From the NCBI RefSeq assembly GCF_954871325.1, contig NC_088777.1, positions 37,735,366 to 37,799,365 of the forward strand: 64,000 nucleotides of DNA, written 5' to 3'. The DNA is from Gordionus sp. m RMFG-2023. Taxonomy: Eukaryota > Nematomorpha > Gordioida > Chordodea > Parachordodidae. A program made the translations under genes and the position numbers. The notes beneath the pieces are model-generated. The model had not been told where the DNA came from. It saw only the letters and a list, made by a program, of their open reading frames with translations, and did no database searches. Positions 13,299-26,500 of this stretch are shown piece after piece (position 1 is the first letter of the stretch; the number at the start of each line of letters is the position of its first letter).

Positions 13299-14486
13299 TA
13301 TGTGTATACTTAAGGTGAAGAAATTAATTATTTTAAATTGTAACTTAAAATTTGGGATAATTTAATTTTATTTAATCATCCAGAAAAATTATAAATTGTA
13401 ATCTAAAATTGTTTATAATAAATTGCACTATTCATATATAATTGCTCTTATGTTGAAATAAAAAGTTTTACACAATTCATTCTATATTTCCATCATTTAT
13501 ATTGATGAATTCAGTACAAATTACAACTTTTCAACGATGTAATATTCCAACACTCAATATTAGTTGAGTTTTGTCTAAATCGCTGCTAGCTCCTAAATAC
13601 CCTTAGCCTGTAAAAAGACATATTCCTTCCCTTTATGTTAATCTCTCTTATACATAACAGGAAACTATATTTTTACAACCTACCCCCACCCAATGCTACC
13701 GAACCTAGCCCTTTTACACGTTAAGTTGTTATTAGACACGGCATATCATCTAACACTTCCTGTGAAATACAATTATAGAACATTTTCTGTATATATTTAT
13801 GTCAAACAAATGATTTAAATATCGAATTTGGCTTATACCAACTGGTTAAGTACTATTAATAATTTTTGTTTATCTATTATTATCTACCATATAGGTTCCT
13901 CTACAACATAAATAATTATCTTCCAAGTGTGGATATAAATACAAATTTTATTGAAAAGTAATAGTATATATATGATTTTTTATTTATATTTATTTAATTT
14001 AATTAATTATGGATTTTTTTACCTCTTCTCCTATTCCCCGTGGGCGATTAAGTAAGTGACATTGCCACTTGTACGCACAAGTAACGGCGGCCTTCCAAAA
14101 ATACGTGAATGGTCCCTTTTTTAATTATTTCTCATTTTACCACAGTTTGATGTGCTTTTTTGGGAACCAAGCTTTGCTATGTTGTATATATAACTTTGTT
14201 ATATACGAAGATGATTTTCACAAATTATCAAGCACATTTTATTTATATTAATAATGAAATGAATTCATGGTTTTTATATCATCTGTAACCTGCCATGAGT
14301 GCGTTGATTACGAATTCAATAGTCCTGAATCCAGCATGGACATTTTTTTTAAAAAGTCACTTCGTGGTTTCTGGGGGGATGATATATAGTAGATCAGACT
14401 CAACTACGTTATTCCTCTGATATATATTAGAAAATAAGAGAGTCATATTACATTTCGACAGAATAGGTCATTGTTTAGTAAATAAT
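13299..14486. other. Region upstream of CSN1
   Basis: No gene is supported. The 60-codon open frame at 14069-14251 has no recognisable domain. The promoter of the CSN1 gene would be expected here or in an upstream leader exon, but no element can be named from sequence alone. Confidence 0.4.
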
Positions 14487-14496
14487 TTATTTGCAG
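14487..14496 (+). other. Splice-acceptor-like site just upstream of the CSN1 start
   Basis: A pyrimidine-leaning tract ends in ttgcag at 14491-14496, 34 bp before the proposed ATG at 14531. The frame is open from there to the ATG, with a stop at 14483-14485. It could be the acceptor of a 5'UTR intron or a spliced-leader trans-splice site. This is an inference from the motif only. Confidence 0.35.
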
Positions 14497-14530
14497 ACCT
14501 ATCCTCAAATTTTTGGTTCGTTCATACGCC

Positions 14531-14557
14531 ATGCAAAAAATAATGTTTCCAGATGAG
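14531..14557 (+). CDS. CSN1: CSN1 coding exon 1 (candidate start)
   Basis: Nine codons, MQKIMFPDE, followed by donor GTATTT. Joining over a 45-bp intron gives [18 protein letters not shown], which parallels the start of vertebrate CSN1 (a short leader, then GAVEPMQID). Phase 0 to 0. The start is tentative because the exon is tiny. Confidence 0.6.
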
Positions 14558-17500
14558 GTATTTTATAATAATTGATTTCAAATCTTCAAATTAATATGTC
14601 AGGGTTCAGTGGAACCATTACAAATGGATGAAAATAGAATGGAAGAAGAACAATCAAATGTTGAAATTAGTTTAAATGAGAATCCATTAATAATTGAAGA
14701 CTCGCATTTAGTAAATACATCTAAATATTTTTTCTTATAACTGGTCTCTTAGATATTATTATTTTTTTAACAGTAATAAAATTATAAATATTTTTTTTAA
14801 GAGCAAGCCAAAATTAATTGTAATCTTTTTTCATGAGTTCATCAATATTAAGATTCATATTTTTGAAATGATAATTATTAACTTTGAAATGATTTTATTC
14901 TACACTGCCTTTTTTTCTTATATATTATCAATTTTTGCATACAATAAAATTTATTTTCTAATAATGCTATATTTTATTATTTGTGAGTAATTAAACAATT
15001 TTTTTATAAAATAATCTAAGATTTTAATGGTATAAAATTATGCTAAGTACTTTTTATCAATAAAAATATTTTTACCAGAGATGTAAATCCTTCAACAAAA
15101 AAAGGATTTGTGTTCAGAAATTAAATTTTAAAAAAGGGTTTGGGTTCATGGTTTGGATCAGAAATATTGACTTAAAATAATTATTTTTTCATATATCTAT
15201 TATTTACAGTAAAAAGATTTGAAAATTAATTTTTATTTTAAATGTTTTATTTAATTGCATAGCCTTATGAAATATCTTCTACACTACAAAATATAGTTAT
15301 ATCCAGGATTTTATTAAGGAGGAGGGCGAGGGGCTATTAGATGCTTTCCCCTATAATTTTTATTGGATATTTTTTGATCTACTTATTGCAGACCTTTAGC
15401 TATATTAGATTTTTGTAAAAATAATTTTATATAAAAAAAGTTTTTTCTAAATTATGTATTATAATTGTATTTAAAAAAATTATTAACTTTTACTAATTTC
15501 TCTTTCTAATTCTTCCTTATAGTAATATATTGTATATATTTTTAAGGGTGAGGGGGGGGGTGGTTTATTATCATAAAATAGGCAAATTTACCATTTAGTT
15601 ACTTGCTTGCTACAAAATTTAAAAATTGATATATAACAAGATAAGCAATTTATTTCTATTATATTATTATTAAATTCTCATTTATAATAAATTATTATTA
15701 CCCACACTACAATATTCACTTTCTAAAATTATAAATCAGAAGAGGAATGTTGTTAAATAGCTTGATTTTTAAAAATGGCTAACCAAATATTTTTGCCAAA
15801 AAATATTATGCAGGCCTGGAGATTACACTTATAGATGACAGTTTAGATATCTATTAATGGAATCTTGAGGTTTATGTAATATTTTTGGCTAAAATAATCT
15901 ATTTGTTTTTGAAAAGCAAATAGTTTACAGTTGCATTTTTTAAAAGGTAACTAGTTACAGTTAATAGTTACATTTTTATAAATAGTTACATTGAAAGTTA
16001 AATAATTTTGTCATTTCCAAATTTATATTTAAAGGTATTTAAATTTAAATATTGAAAAAAAATATCACAATATAATATTCATTCACCAAAAAAAATTATA
16101 AATAATATAAGATTTTTTTTCATAAAAATTATGGGCTAATAAATTTTTATTAAACTAAACTATTTTAAAAGTTGATGTTAAAAAGATGTGCTCGTTTTTT
16201 TTCTTCCAAAAATAAGCTTCCCCAGACTAAACAACATTCAGGAGAGAACTTTTTTTTTTACTGTTTTAAGAAAAATAACTACAATATTTTTGGAAAATAT
16301 AATTTCCGAATATTTTATTACAAATCTTTCATTACTACTATCATTTTAAAAACAAACTACCAATATTTTGCTGTTTTTTATTACATATTAATGAGATCAA
16401 TGCCACACTTCATTAAATCATATCAATAAATGTTTAAAGCTGCTCAACCTAACCATCTTGAGCACACCAACCTTTTCCCATGCAAACGGAATAAGACCTG
16501 ATGGACTGATTATAATTTCTTGGACCCTCAGTTAATAGTTAATATAAGATTTTACTTGTGTCTTATAATTTCCTTCTAGCATTAACATAAATTTCTTAAC
16601 CCAAGCTGGGGATAAAATAGTTTAAATAATACAAAGATCTCAACATTTTTATATTTACCCCAATAGTCATCACCACAAATGGCTACTTTTCACCTAAAAC
16701 TTTATTTTTAGAAACACCTTTTTAACCAATAAAAAATTTAACTTGAAATATTCTGATATAGCTACAGTACATTTTTGGGAACACAAATAGTATTATTTAA
16801 TTATTATGAGTATAGGAGTTTGGGCAATAATCATTTATCAGAAGTTCTTTAAACATGAGATAATATTTTTTAGCAATAAAATATATCATTATAAAATGTA
16901 ATGTAGGGGAAATTTCCCCTAAAATTTTTCCAATTTTTATTTTATGTTTTTTTGATCAAATAAAGATTTTCATATTTTAGAAAAATATTTTTTCCTCTTG
17001 GTTTTATCATAATTGTGTTTTGTTTTTGTATGTATGTTCATTTTGGGTAATATAATATTAGCTCAACTCTATTAATGTTAGATGGAAGGAAATTTTTTTT
17101 ATCTGAAATATAAAATTTTTAATAATAACTGAAATAACGATAAGGAGTAGGATTAAAGGTTAAATAGATATAGGATTAGGCCAACTTCCTCTTCTAAATT
17201 TAATTCAACTAATAATAATATAAATTATTGAAAAATAACTTAATGAAATATATTATTTTTAGTTAAATTGTTCATTTTCCATATTGCAACGTGTATTTGG
17301 AAGAAATTATTTCAATCTTTAAAAGCAGCATACAAAATGCTAACAAGATATTTACTCATTTAAAATTTGTAAACAGTGAATAAGAAAGTTAAAAAATATA
17401 AAATAAAATTTGACCCTTATTAATGATGATTAACAAATATAAGAGTAGAATGTAATATAAATTTTATTATAGCAATACCATGTCCCATTTTCCATGAATT

Positions 17501-20500
17501 AATTAAAACAGGGACCAATATGCATATAGGAGTATACATATTGAATTTATTAAAGTAATTGTAGAATTAGGAAACACCAAAATTAACATAATAAATAATG
17601 CAAGTGATGAAAAAAGCCTGAACGACTTATGAGAATTAAATATCCAATTATCGACTGCATTAGGTCTACATCTCATGGACTTAATTTGCTTTTAAAGGAT
17701 CTACAAATAAAATATTGCCAATTTAAATTTTAGTAGCAAAAGCCTAAATTATTATAAAATATGTAAAATTCAATATTTTTTACATACTTAAGGAAGAACA
17801 ACTACTTTAAGATAAAAATAGGATTGTTTCCTTAAAGTTGCCTACCACACCCAACTCTTTGGACAGTAGTCATGATAATTAATAGTCTGTTAAAAGTGGC
17901 AATACTCTATATTTTTATAGAGATAGACTTAATATTCTTGATAATGAAACTTTTTAAATGATCTTGCACATCGATACAATTTTATAGAGTCATTCAAAGC
18001 GGACAAATCAAACTTATCTGAAGTTTCTCAAGCATTTATTCATATCAGGGAAATCTCTTACGGAACAAAATTATAGAGATCTAACAATTTATAAAAAAAT
18101 AAGAAAATTTTTTGTTGCTGGGACATACATTATCTTGTGCATATACTTGACCCAAGATATTATGGATTTAATTTTGAAGAGAATGAAGTTGTTGATAAAG
18201 AATTAGATGTTATAAACCGATTTTATGGATACCTAGATTTAGATGTTGCGAGACAAATGACAAATTGCTCTATTTTAGAGATCTGGAATCGTTTCAAACG
18301 AAGATACCAAATTATATGATTAAAATTATATCATACTTGTTTAAATAACATATTAATAGCATGTATATTTTTGATGTAGCGTGAAAAAAAATCGATATTG
18401 ACCTGTAAAATAATTTTTTTATAGGAAATTTTCCGTGAAATTTTCCTCAATTATAGTTTCCGGGAAATTTACATCTCTTATAGTAAATGTTCTTTAAAAG
18501 CTTTATTAGATGCTAAGGAACTATCACCTTGTTGCTACCTCCCAAAGTCTTTCACGAATTATTGAATCAAAAGCTCTATTAAAGTCCAAAGCTACGATAA
18601 ATAGTTGGCTCTTTCATATCATAGCTCTCTATAATTGAATTTTTAACGCCATAATAGCTTTAAGTATTCCTTTTTAAATGAGACCACCGAATCCACATAA
18701 ATTGGTTCTATAAATTACTTTAATCTAATCTGTTCAGAATAATATGCGGGAAAACTTTATAAAACAGAGCTTAAAGATATTCCTCTCCAATCTTTCAGAT
18801 TTTTGGGGCTTACTTTTGAAAAATTAATTAACAAGGAAGTAAGGCAATCTGACGGACACATTTTATCTTCAAACTTTGTCAAGATGAGAAGAAGGATTTC
18901 TGCGCAGAGCAAGGAATCTACTTTCAAAAATTCGCTATATCATCTTGACCACAAGCTTTGTATTTTTCAGTTTCTTTATTATATTTATTATTTCTCCTTT
19001 AATTGGAAGGGAGGGTTGGATGTCCTTGATTTAGATGGCGGTAATAGAGAATGAGGAAACTGGATGGAAGTAATAGTTAGTATCTCATTTATGCTAGTAT
19101 CATTTATCATAAGGGGGCATTATAGGTCTTGAATAAATTAGCATAGTAATTGGACCACGTCTCTAACTGTTCCTTGGGATCAATCATTCTGTTTTATATG
19201 ATAACCTGGTACATGTACTTTCTTGAAATATTTAAATAATTTTAGTGAATTAAAAGCTTTTTGATTATTATTCACATTGAACGAGTTTTGTATTTCCGTC
19301 GCTCTTCTCTCCAGGAAGGTTCGCTTGTCCTGTCTTAATCTATGGTGATATCTAGTAGAATATATTTGACTCGATTCCTTTTATAATGTCCTGCCCCCAC
19401 TAGACCCTTAATTAGATTCTTAGATTCTAGCGAAATCCAATCTTGATATCTGTCTTGAGGGTAGGGAGTTTATCGCTGATTTGAGGAAAATATCGTTTGT
19501 GTTTTTCCACAATACGTCTTTCTCGCTTGCTCCGCGTTAGTTATGTTCTGCGTATTTTCTCTAATTTGTTTTATAAATTCTACTTTTATATTTTTGTTGT
19601 TTAACGATATTAGGTTTCAGACGTTTCTCACCTCTCTTTCCATTCCTTTTCTTTTCATGCCATATTTTAGGATCAATGTTTAGGTAGCAGACAACAATTT
19701 TATGATCTGAATCAAAGGCAACCTGATGTTATTAATCCAATCTAGCATGTATTCATAAAAATTAATCATTAAGGCTAGATGAGGCACTATAATGCCTAAA
19801 AAATTTTCTCACGTCTGAATCCTTAATGAAGGTGCTCCCAATTCTTAGGTTATGTCTTTGACAAATGCCTAAGAGTTGTTTTCTATGTCCGAATCTATAT
19901 TTGGGGCACCCTAACCTAACGAATTGTGATTTTTTACTCTTAAACTACCAATTTTAATTGAATTATCCAGAAATTAGCAACTCCTCTCTTTTTGGAAATT
20001 TGTTTAAGTATTCAAACAAGCTGGGAAAGAAGCATTTCTTTTCTGAATAGTTGGTCGGCACATAGATTACAATATTTAGGTTCTTTTACTTTATTTTAAT
20101 ACTACAAATTTTGCTATTTGGAGCATCAAAATTAAGTAATCCGAAATTTCATTTTTCCGACACACCACACCAGTTTTTCTCACCGGAGGAAAAATTTGTT
20201 ACATTAATCTGACCAGTGCTTTTCTTGGATATATGCTACATCCACGTCTAGGGTGTCTTTTTAAACAACATAAATATAAAAATAGAATTTATAAAACAAA
20301 TTATAGAAGATGCGCAGTATATAAAAAACGCGGAGCAGCTATGAGTACAGACGTAATGTGGAAAAATACAAACGATATTTTCCTCAAATTAGCGATAAAC
20401 CCCTACCCTCAAAAGACAGATGTCAAGATTCGATTTCGCTAGAATCTAATTAAGGGACTAGTAGGCGCAGGACATTATAAAAGGAATCGAGCCAAATATA

Positions 20501-23500
20501 TTCTACTCGATATCAGCCATAGATTAAGACGCGACAAGTGAATCTTCTGGAGAGAAGAGTGACGGAAATACAAAACTCCTTCAATATATATAATACTCAA
20601 AGCTTTTATTTCACTAAAATCATTTACACCTTTCAAGAAGTACATGTACCGAGGTTTAAAGAATATAAAGATAAATAAATATTTGCATTTTAAAAAGTAA
20701 CGAGTTACTTTAGTTACATTTCTTAATAAGTATCTAGTTGCTGTTATTTTTTTGCAAAATGAATTCTCGTTTGTTGAATCGTTTATTGATCATCGTTGGT
20801 TGAATATTTGCTGTTTGTATTGATCATCCCATTTTTTCTCTTTCAAATTTATACATATATATTTTTTCTCTTTCAAATTAATTTTTATTTATTTATAATA
20901 ATCATTTTCTAGGTCGTAAGTCATATTCTCGATTTTGAATTTGTGAATTTTGACCTTGAACTTGAACTTGTTCACTTCCCCCTCTAAAATTTTTTGTAAT
21001 ATTATCCTTTGTTGTATTTGTTGATTTTTTCTTTATTTGATCTAAATGCCTCCTATTTTGTCCATTATCTATTTTATATGATAAGTTCCCGTCTTTTTGT
21101 ATCACTATTCCTTTATCCCAAATATTTTCTTTAAACGTCTTGTACCAAATTTTTTCTCCTACGTTTATTTCTCTATTATTCGATATTTTCCTCCTTAATA
21201 TATTCTCATTTTCTTCCATTGGTCTAATCAAATCGCATTTAGTCCTCATTGTTCTTGAAAACATCAATTTGCCAGGTACCATGTTTGTTTTGTCATTAGG
21301 CATATTTCTATAATTGAACAAAAATTTCTCCAAAGCAATGTCCAAATCTATTTTCTTGTTGTTTTCCATATTTCTTTTCATACTCATCTTCATCGTTCTT
21401 ATCATTTGTTCACATTGCCCATTCGATTGTTGATGATGCTGCTGTGAGTATATGTTTTATACCATGATCCCCACAAAACTTTTCAAATAGCTAGTAAAAT
21501 TAGTACCATTATCCGTCAATATTTTGTATGGTATTCCAAATAAACTAACAATTCTCATCAATTCTTTTACCATCGATTCAGTCGTTAAGTTCTTCATACG
21601 TGTTATTATTGGAAATTTGCTATATGCGTCAACAAATACCATAAAATTGTTATTTTCAATTTGCGCAAAATCTAATGTACACGTTCAAAAATCTTAGTTG
21701 CCTTTTCCCACGGGTTTTCTATGTTGTGTGAGTTATCTGTGTATTTATTGCACGAATCACAATTCTTCACCTCTTGATCTATCTCTGTGTTTATACCAGG
21801 CCACCACAAATAATCTCTTGCTAACAATTTCGTTTTGTCTGCTCCTAGATGTCCCTTGTGTAATTCACGTAAAATCTCCTTTCTCATGTTTATCGGTATT
21901 ATTATCCTGTTTTCCTTAAAAGGACAATCTTTCATCAAGCTCAATTCCATTTCCATATTTTTGTACGTTTTATTTTTTATCGGTTTGTTACTCCTAATAT
22001 TATCAATTATTTCCATTAATTCTTCGTCCTTTTTTGTTTCTTTAACTATTCTATTAAAGTTTATTGGGATGTCCCATAATTTTTCATCAATTTTTTCACC
22101 TTCTATATTCATTATCACGCTTTCTGTATTTGTTAATGGTAATCTTGATAAACAATTTGGCACTAAATTCTGTTTCCCCGGTCTGTGCACTATTGTGTAA
22201 TCATAAGCTCCCATTGCTAAATTCCACTTTTGTAAACGCATTGATATTGAAGTATTTTCTTTAAGTGTTTTTGAAAAAATATATATTAATGGTTTGTGAT
22301 CTTTTATTATCGTAAATTTTGTCCCAATCAAATATTCTTGAAATTTTTTTACAGCATATATTATAGATAGAGCCTCTCTTTCAATGTTCGTATAATTTGT
22401 TTCGTCTTTTAATAAAGTTCTCGGCGCAAATGCTATAGGTTTTTCTTTGCCATCACCTTCAATGTGAAATAATACTGCACCTAATCCTTTTTTCGAAGCG
22501 TCAAAATTCCTATAGGCGATTCGGGATTGTAAAAATTTAAAGTTGGCGGACTACTAATCAACTTTTTCAAATCATCAAAACTTTTCTGATGTGCATCTTC
22601 CCATATCCACTTTTCTTTTTTAACTATCTTATATAACGGGTCTGTTAAATCTGCAAAGTTACATAAAAAATTTCTGTAATAACTGGCTATGCCTAAAAAT
22701 GTTGCTAACTCCTCTTTTGTTGTCGGTTTTGGCATGTTTGTAATGGCTTTGATTTTGTCTTCGATCGGATGTATGCCTTTTTCGTCTATATCATGTCTCA
22801 GAAATCTAATCTTTTTCTTCATAAACACACTCTTGTTGAAGTTAGGTATAAGTCCAAGATTTGTTATTTTGACGAAGATTTTTTTTATGTTGTTCAGATA
22901 TATTGCATCATTATCACCAGTTATCAGTAAATCATCTATGTAAAATATGACATCCTTTCATGTCTCCCAAAATTTTACCCATACTACATTGGGAAATTAC
23001 TGATGACGTTTTTAAACCGAAAGGGAGTCTCGTAAATCTATAATAACCTTTGTGCGTTGATATTGTCAGTAGATCTCTAGATTCTTTATGTATTGGTATT
23101 TAAATGCGTTTTTGAAATCCTTTCGATAATTTTTAAATTAAATCTTTAATACGCGGTATCGGATATCTAAAGTCCTCTAAGACAGGGTTTATCGTATTTT
23201 TAAAATCAGCACATAGCCTTAGTGATCCATCACTTTTATGAACTGGAGTGAGTGGACTTGCCCATCGTACTTCATCTACTGGTTCTATTATTAATTCTTT
23301 TGTTATTAGATCAAGTCTTTTATAGGAACACGTCTTGGTGGTATAATCTTTGGTTTTGCATCTTGTTTCAAGAGTAATTTAACATCACTTCGATATATTG
23401 GTTTTTTGTTAATTTTTAAGTTGCATTGTTTTATCAACTTTTCTATCCTATCATTATTATTTTCCTCGATTAGATTTACAAATTTACTTTTATCCATATC

Positions 23501-26500
23501 CTTCCCAGAAGTGCAATCTTGTCACTTTGGACTATATATGCATTCAGTGGCCTAGCTACGGGGGTGGTTTTCGGGTTTGGACCCCTCCCAGAGCTAAATC
23601 TTTTTTCTAGATTATACGTTCAAAAGACTTAAAAGTGACTTTATATTAAATAAATTCCATTAGTATTTATATTTTTCTTTTTTGATGTTTGTGGAAGGAT
23701 ATTATATTACTATTGAAATTATTCTGGATAGTATTATTATAAAGTCATTGAGAATAATCTACTAAATTATAATAACATATTGATGCATTTAAAAAATATA
23801 TTTATTATATATTATAGAAGATATGGTTATGATTTGTAAGATTAACCCGGCCGAAGGCCGGGGAAAAGGGCCGAAGGCCCGTTAAAGTGGGCCTGATCTA
23901 TAGTTATTGTAATTGTAATTGTTATTATAATTATTTTTATTGTTAAATCTTGCAAAATTATTATACGATCTTGGCCCATTATACCCCCTTTCATTATTAT
24001 AATCTCTTGAATCCATAGTGTCCCCTTCTATTTTTATGTTATCTATTTTATTAATTTCAAACGCTTCTTGTTCCTCAATTTCCTTTCCTATTTTCAATAT
24101 CTCTGGTATATCTACACTTTCTATATGTGAAATTTTCTGTCGTATATCTTTATTAATTGAAAAAATTTTCATTCTCTCAATCGCTCAATTTGCATTTATT
24201 ACTCAATATACATAATCTAGTTACCCAATCACTGAATGTCTTATTTTTTTCTTGGATAATTTCACTAAACTCTTAAATACGTTATATACGATTTATCTGG
24301 ATGTAATAGTCTAAATCTTTCGAGTACGATTGACGGATTACTAAACTCTGTCGCAGTACATATCGCTTCTAGTTTCAAGTATTCTTCTTCGGCAAGTTTT
24401 TGAGTAAACGCATACGCCTTCTCCGCGTCTGAGAATTTAGGATCTTTAAAAATAGCGTTAAATTTTTTTAAAAAAACTTCAATATTATTATTATAATTTA
24501 GACATTCGATGAAATTATTTTTAACATTTACTAACGGTTTCATTATTATTTTATTATATCAATGTTTTATAATTATAATTTATTATATATTTATATATCG
24601 AAATACAATACAACTATTCAATATTGTTGGTCTCTCTAATCTTTGATAACGCTTCGCCTTTAATATAAATAGTCTCCCATTACCATCTATGTATCGCTTG
24701 CCATTGATAAGTCTATATTGCATGTCTCCTAGTCTAAAAGAATGATATGTATAGCGTATGTCAAATCGTTTTTATTATTATCATAGAATTGTCGAATATA
24801 AAAATCAGAAGGTAACGTTATCACGATAAGAAAATCTGCCACCATAATAATTATAAGGAAGACACCTATATTATATATTATTTTTATTTTACTAAAACTA
24901 AAAATTATATCTTTTTACAACTCTATGTATATAATATTCTTTTAATATTTACATTATCTTCAATTTAAGGTTATTTTAAAGAAAAGTTAATTTAACATAT
25001 ATAAAAAGAAAAGTACAATAAGTTGTCAAAGGTCATTTAAATTATTTTACAAAAAGAAAAAGAAAGAAAAAGTACGAAAGGTCGTACGAATAATTTTAAC
25101 ATTTAAATCTATATTTAACATTTATTAAAATAACACTAAAATTTACCAACTCTAAAGGAAACATAATAAACAAGTTTAAGTTCTGTTTTATTTTTTACTA
25201 CTTTATATTGATGTATTCAATTTAAGATCTGTAAAACTGGGTAGTCTTACTGGCTCGATTTTTAAAACTTGTTTTAAAAAAATCAGATCAAGTTGATTTC
25301 CGTATCTTCTAGACAGATTTTCTTTTTTGCTACTCCTTGGTGTCCTCTTTATATAAACCAGTAGTAATTTGGGGCGTAATTTCCTGGGTATAATTATTCT
25401 GTGGTCTATATGCAGGTATCCATTTCCTCCATAATTGGCATGTTTTGAATGATTATTAAATTCTTTCTTTATTTTGTAAGAAAATAATGTTTTAATATAA
25501 TTTACAGTTAAAAATGTTATCTTCGTTATAAGTTTGTATATATTTTTATTTTTTATTAATCTTCGGAAATGTATTGTCTCCATTGAAAGTCTTAATAGTC
25601 CTCTACTACTGTTTTAGTTTCTCGTTATATATTTTATCTTATTCTCTTGCTTCTTTGAAAGTGTTTACATTGCTTTTTCCACAAGTTCAATCCTTATTAT
25701 TGTAACCCCCTTATAAATTCGATCCTTTCCCTTTACTAAAATGGGGCATAATATATTCTTTCCTTCTACTTTTACATACGATAATTTCGAATAAAGACTG
25801 TCAGATCAAATATCACCGAGAAAAGTAAAGTGAGAAAGATAATATTTTTGGGCAGTTGTAATTAGAGATAAAATATAAATAGCGAAAACAAAACACTATC
25901 GAGACTTCCGATGATGACTATTTATCACATAACTAATAGATTAAACCATTTTAAGCATGTTAAGAATGATTATGTAAAAAGATGGATGCCTGTATAGAAG
26001 GCAGAATAATTATACCTATTTGCAACCTTAAATGCTAACTGAATTGCCCGGACATCAAGGAATAGTAAAAACGAAAAATCTAAGATAGGTCTTTTGGTCA
26101 GAGATTATATATTTAAATTTAAATTATAATGTTCATAGATATAGAATCCAAATTCATTAATATATATAATCGTAAATTTTTTAATAAACTCGCACCTAAT
26201 TTTGAACAAAATTTCTAAATATAATAGTTTGGAATGGATCCTTCGGATAAACAATTATCTGGGGGTTTAACCGAAAAAATACTTTATTTATTCATATCTA
26301 GGACTTAGAGATGTACACTTCATACTATCGGGGGATTGCCAGATTGCAAAGACTGCTTTACGTAGCAGACCATTGCAAATCGCTGGAATTGGAAGCTCTG
26401 AAAATGATAGTCGAATATATAATGGGATCGGGTGCTGATACTACTCTTTACCTTCAATGTTATGAAAGAATTGCTAAATGCTTATTGACTGAATTCGGTA

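Larger units (their letters stand above)
14711..26301 (+). other. CSN1 intron 2, 11.6 kb, transposon-filled
   Basis: Bounded by donor GTAAAT and acceptor ctag. From left to right it holds a hAT relic with a DUF659-type transposase, a minus-strand LINE, an opposite-strand copy of the same LINE family, a Gypsy fossil with a nested MITE, and two small Gypsy integrase pieces. The stretches 15250-17460 and 24546-25200 show nothing recognisable apart from a GTAACTAGTTAC palindrome at 15947-15958. Confidence 0.85.

Noticed and set aside
20880-24545. LTRs for Gypsy element 2
   Set aside because: The sequences on the two sides were compared by eye and no convincing direct repeat was found.
26234-26301. 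An ATG at 26234 as an alternative start of CSN1 just before exon 3
   Set aside because: The frame from this ATG does not join the DLEMYTSYY frame without an implausible intron of under 50 bp with a phase clash, and a proper N-terminal exon with homology was found at 14603-14710.
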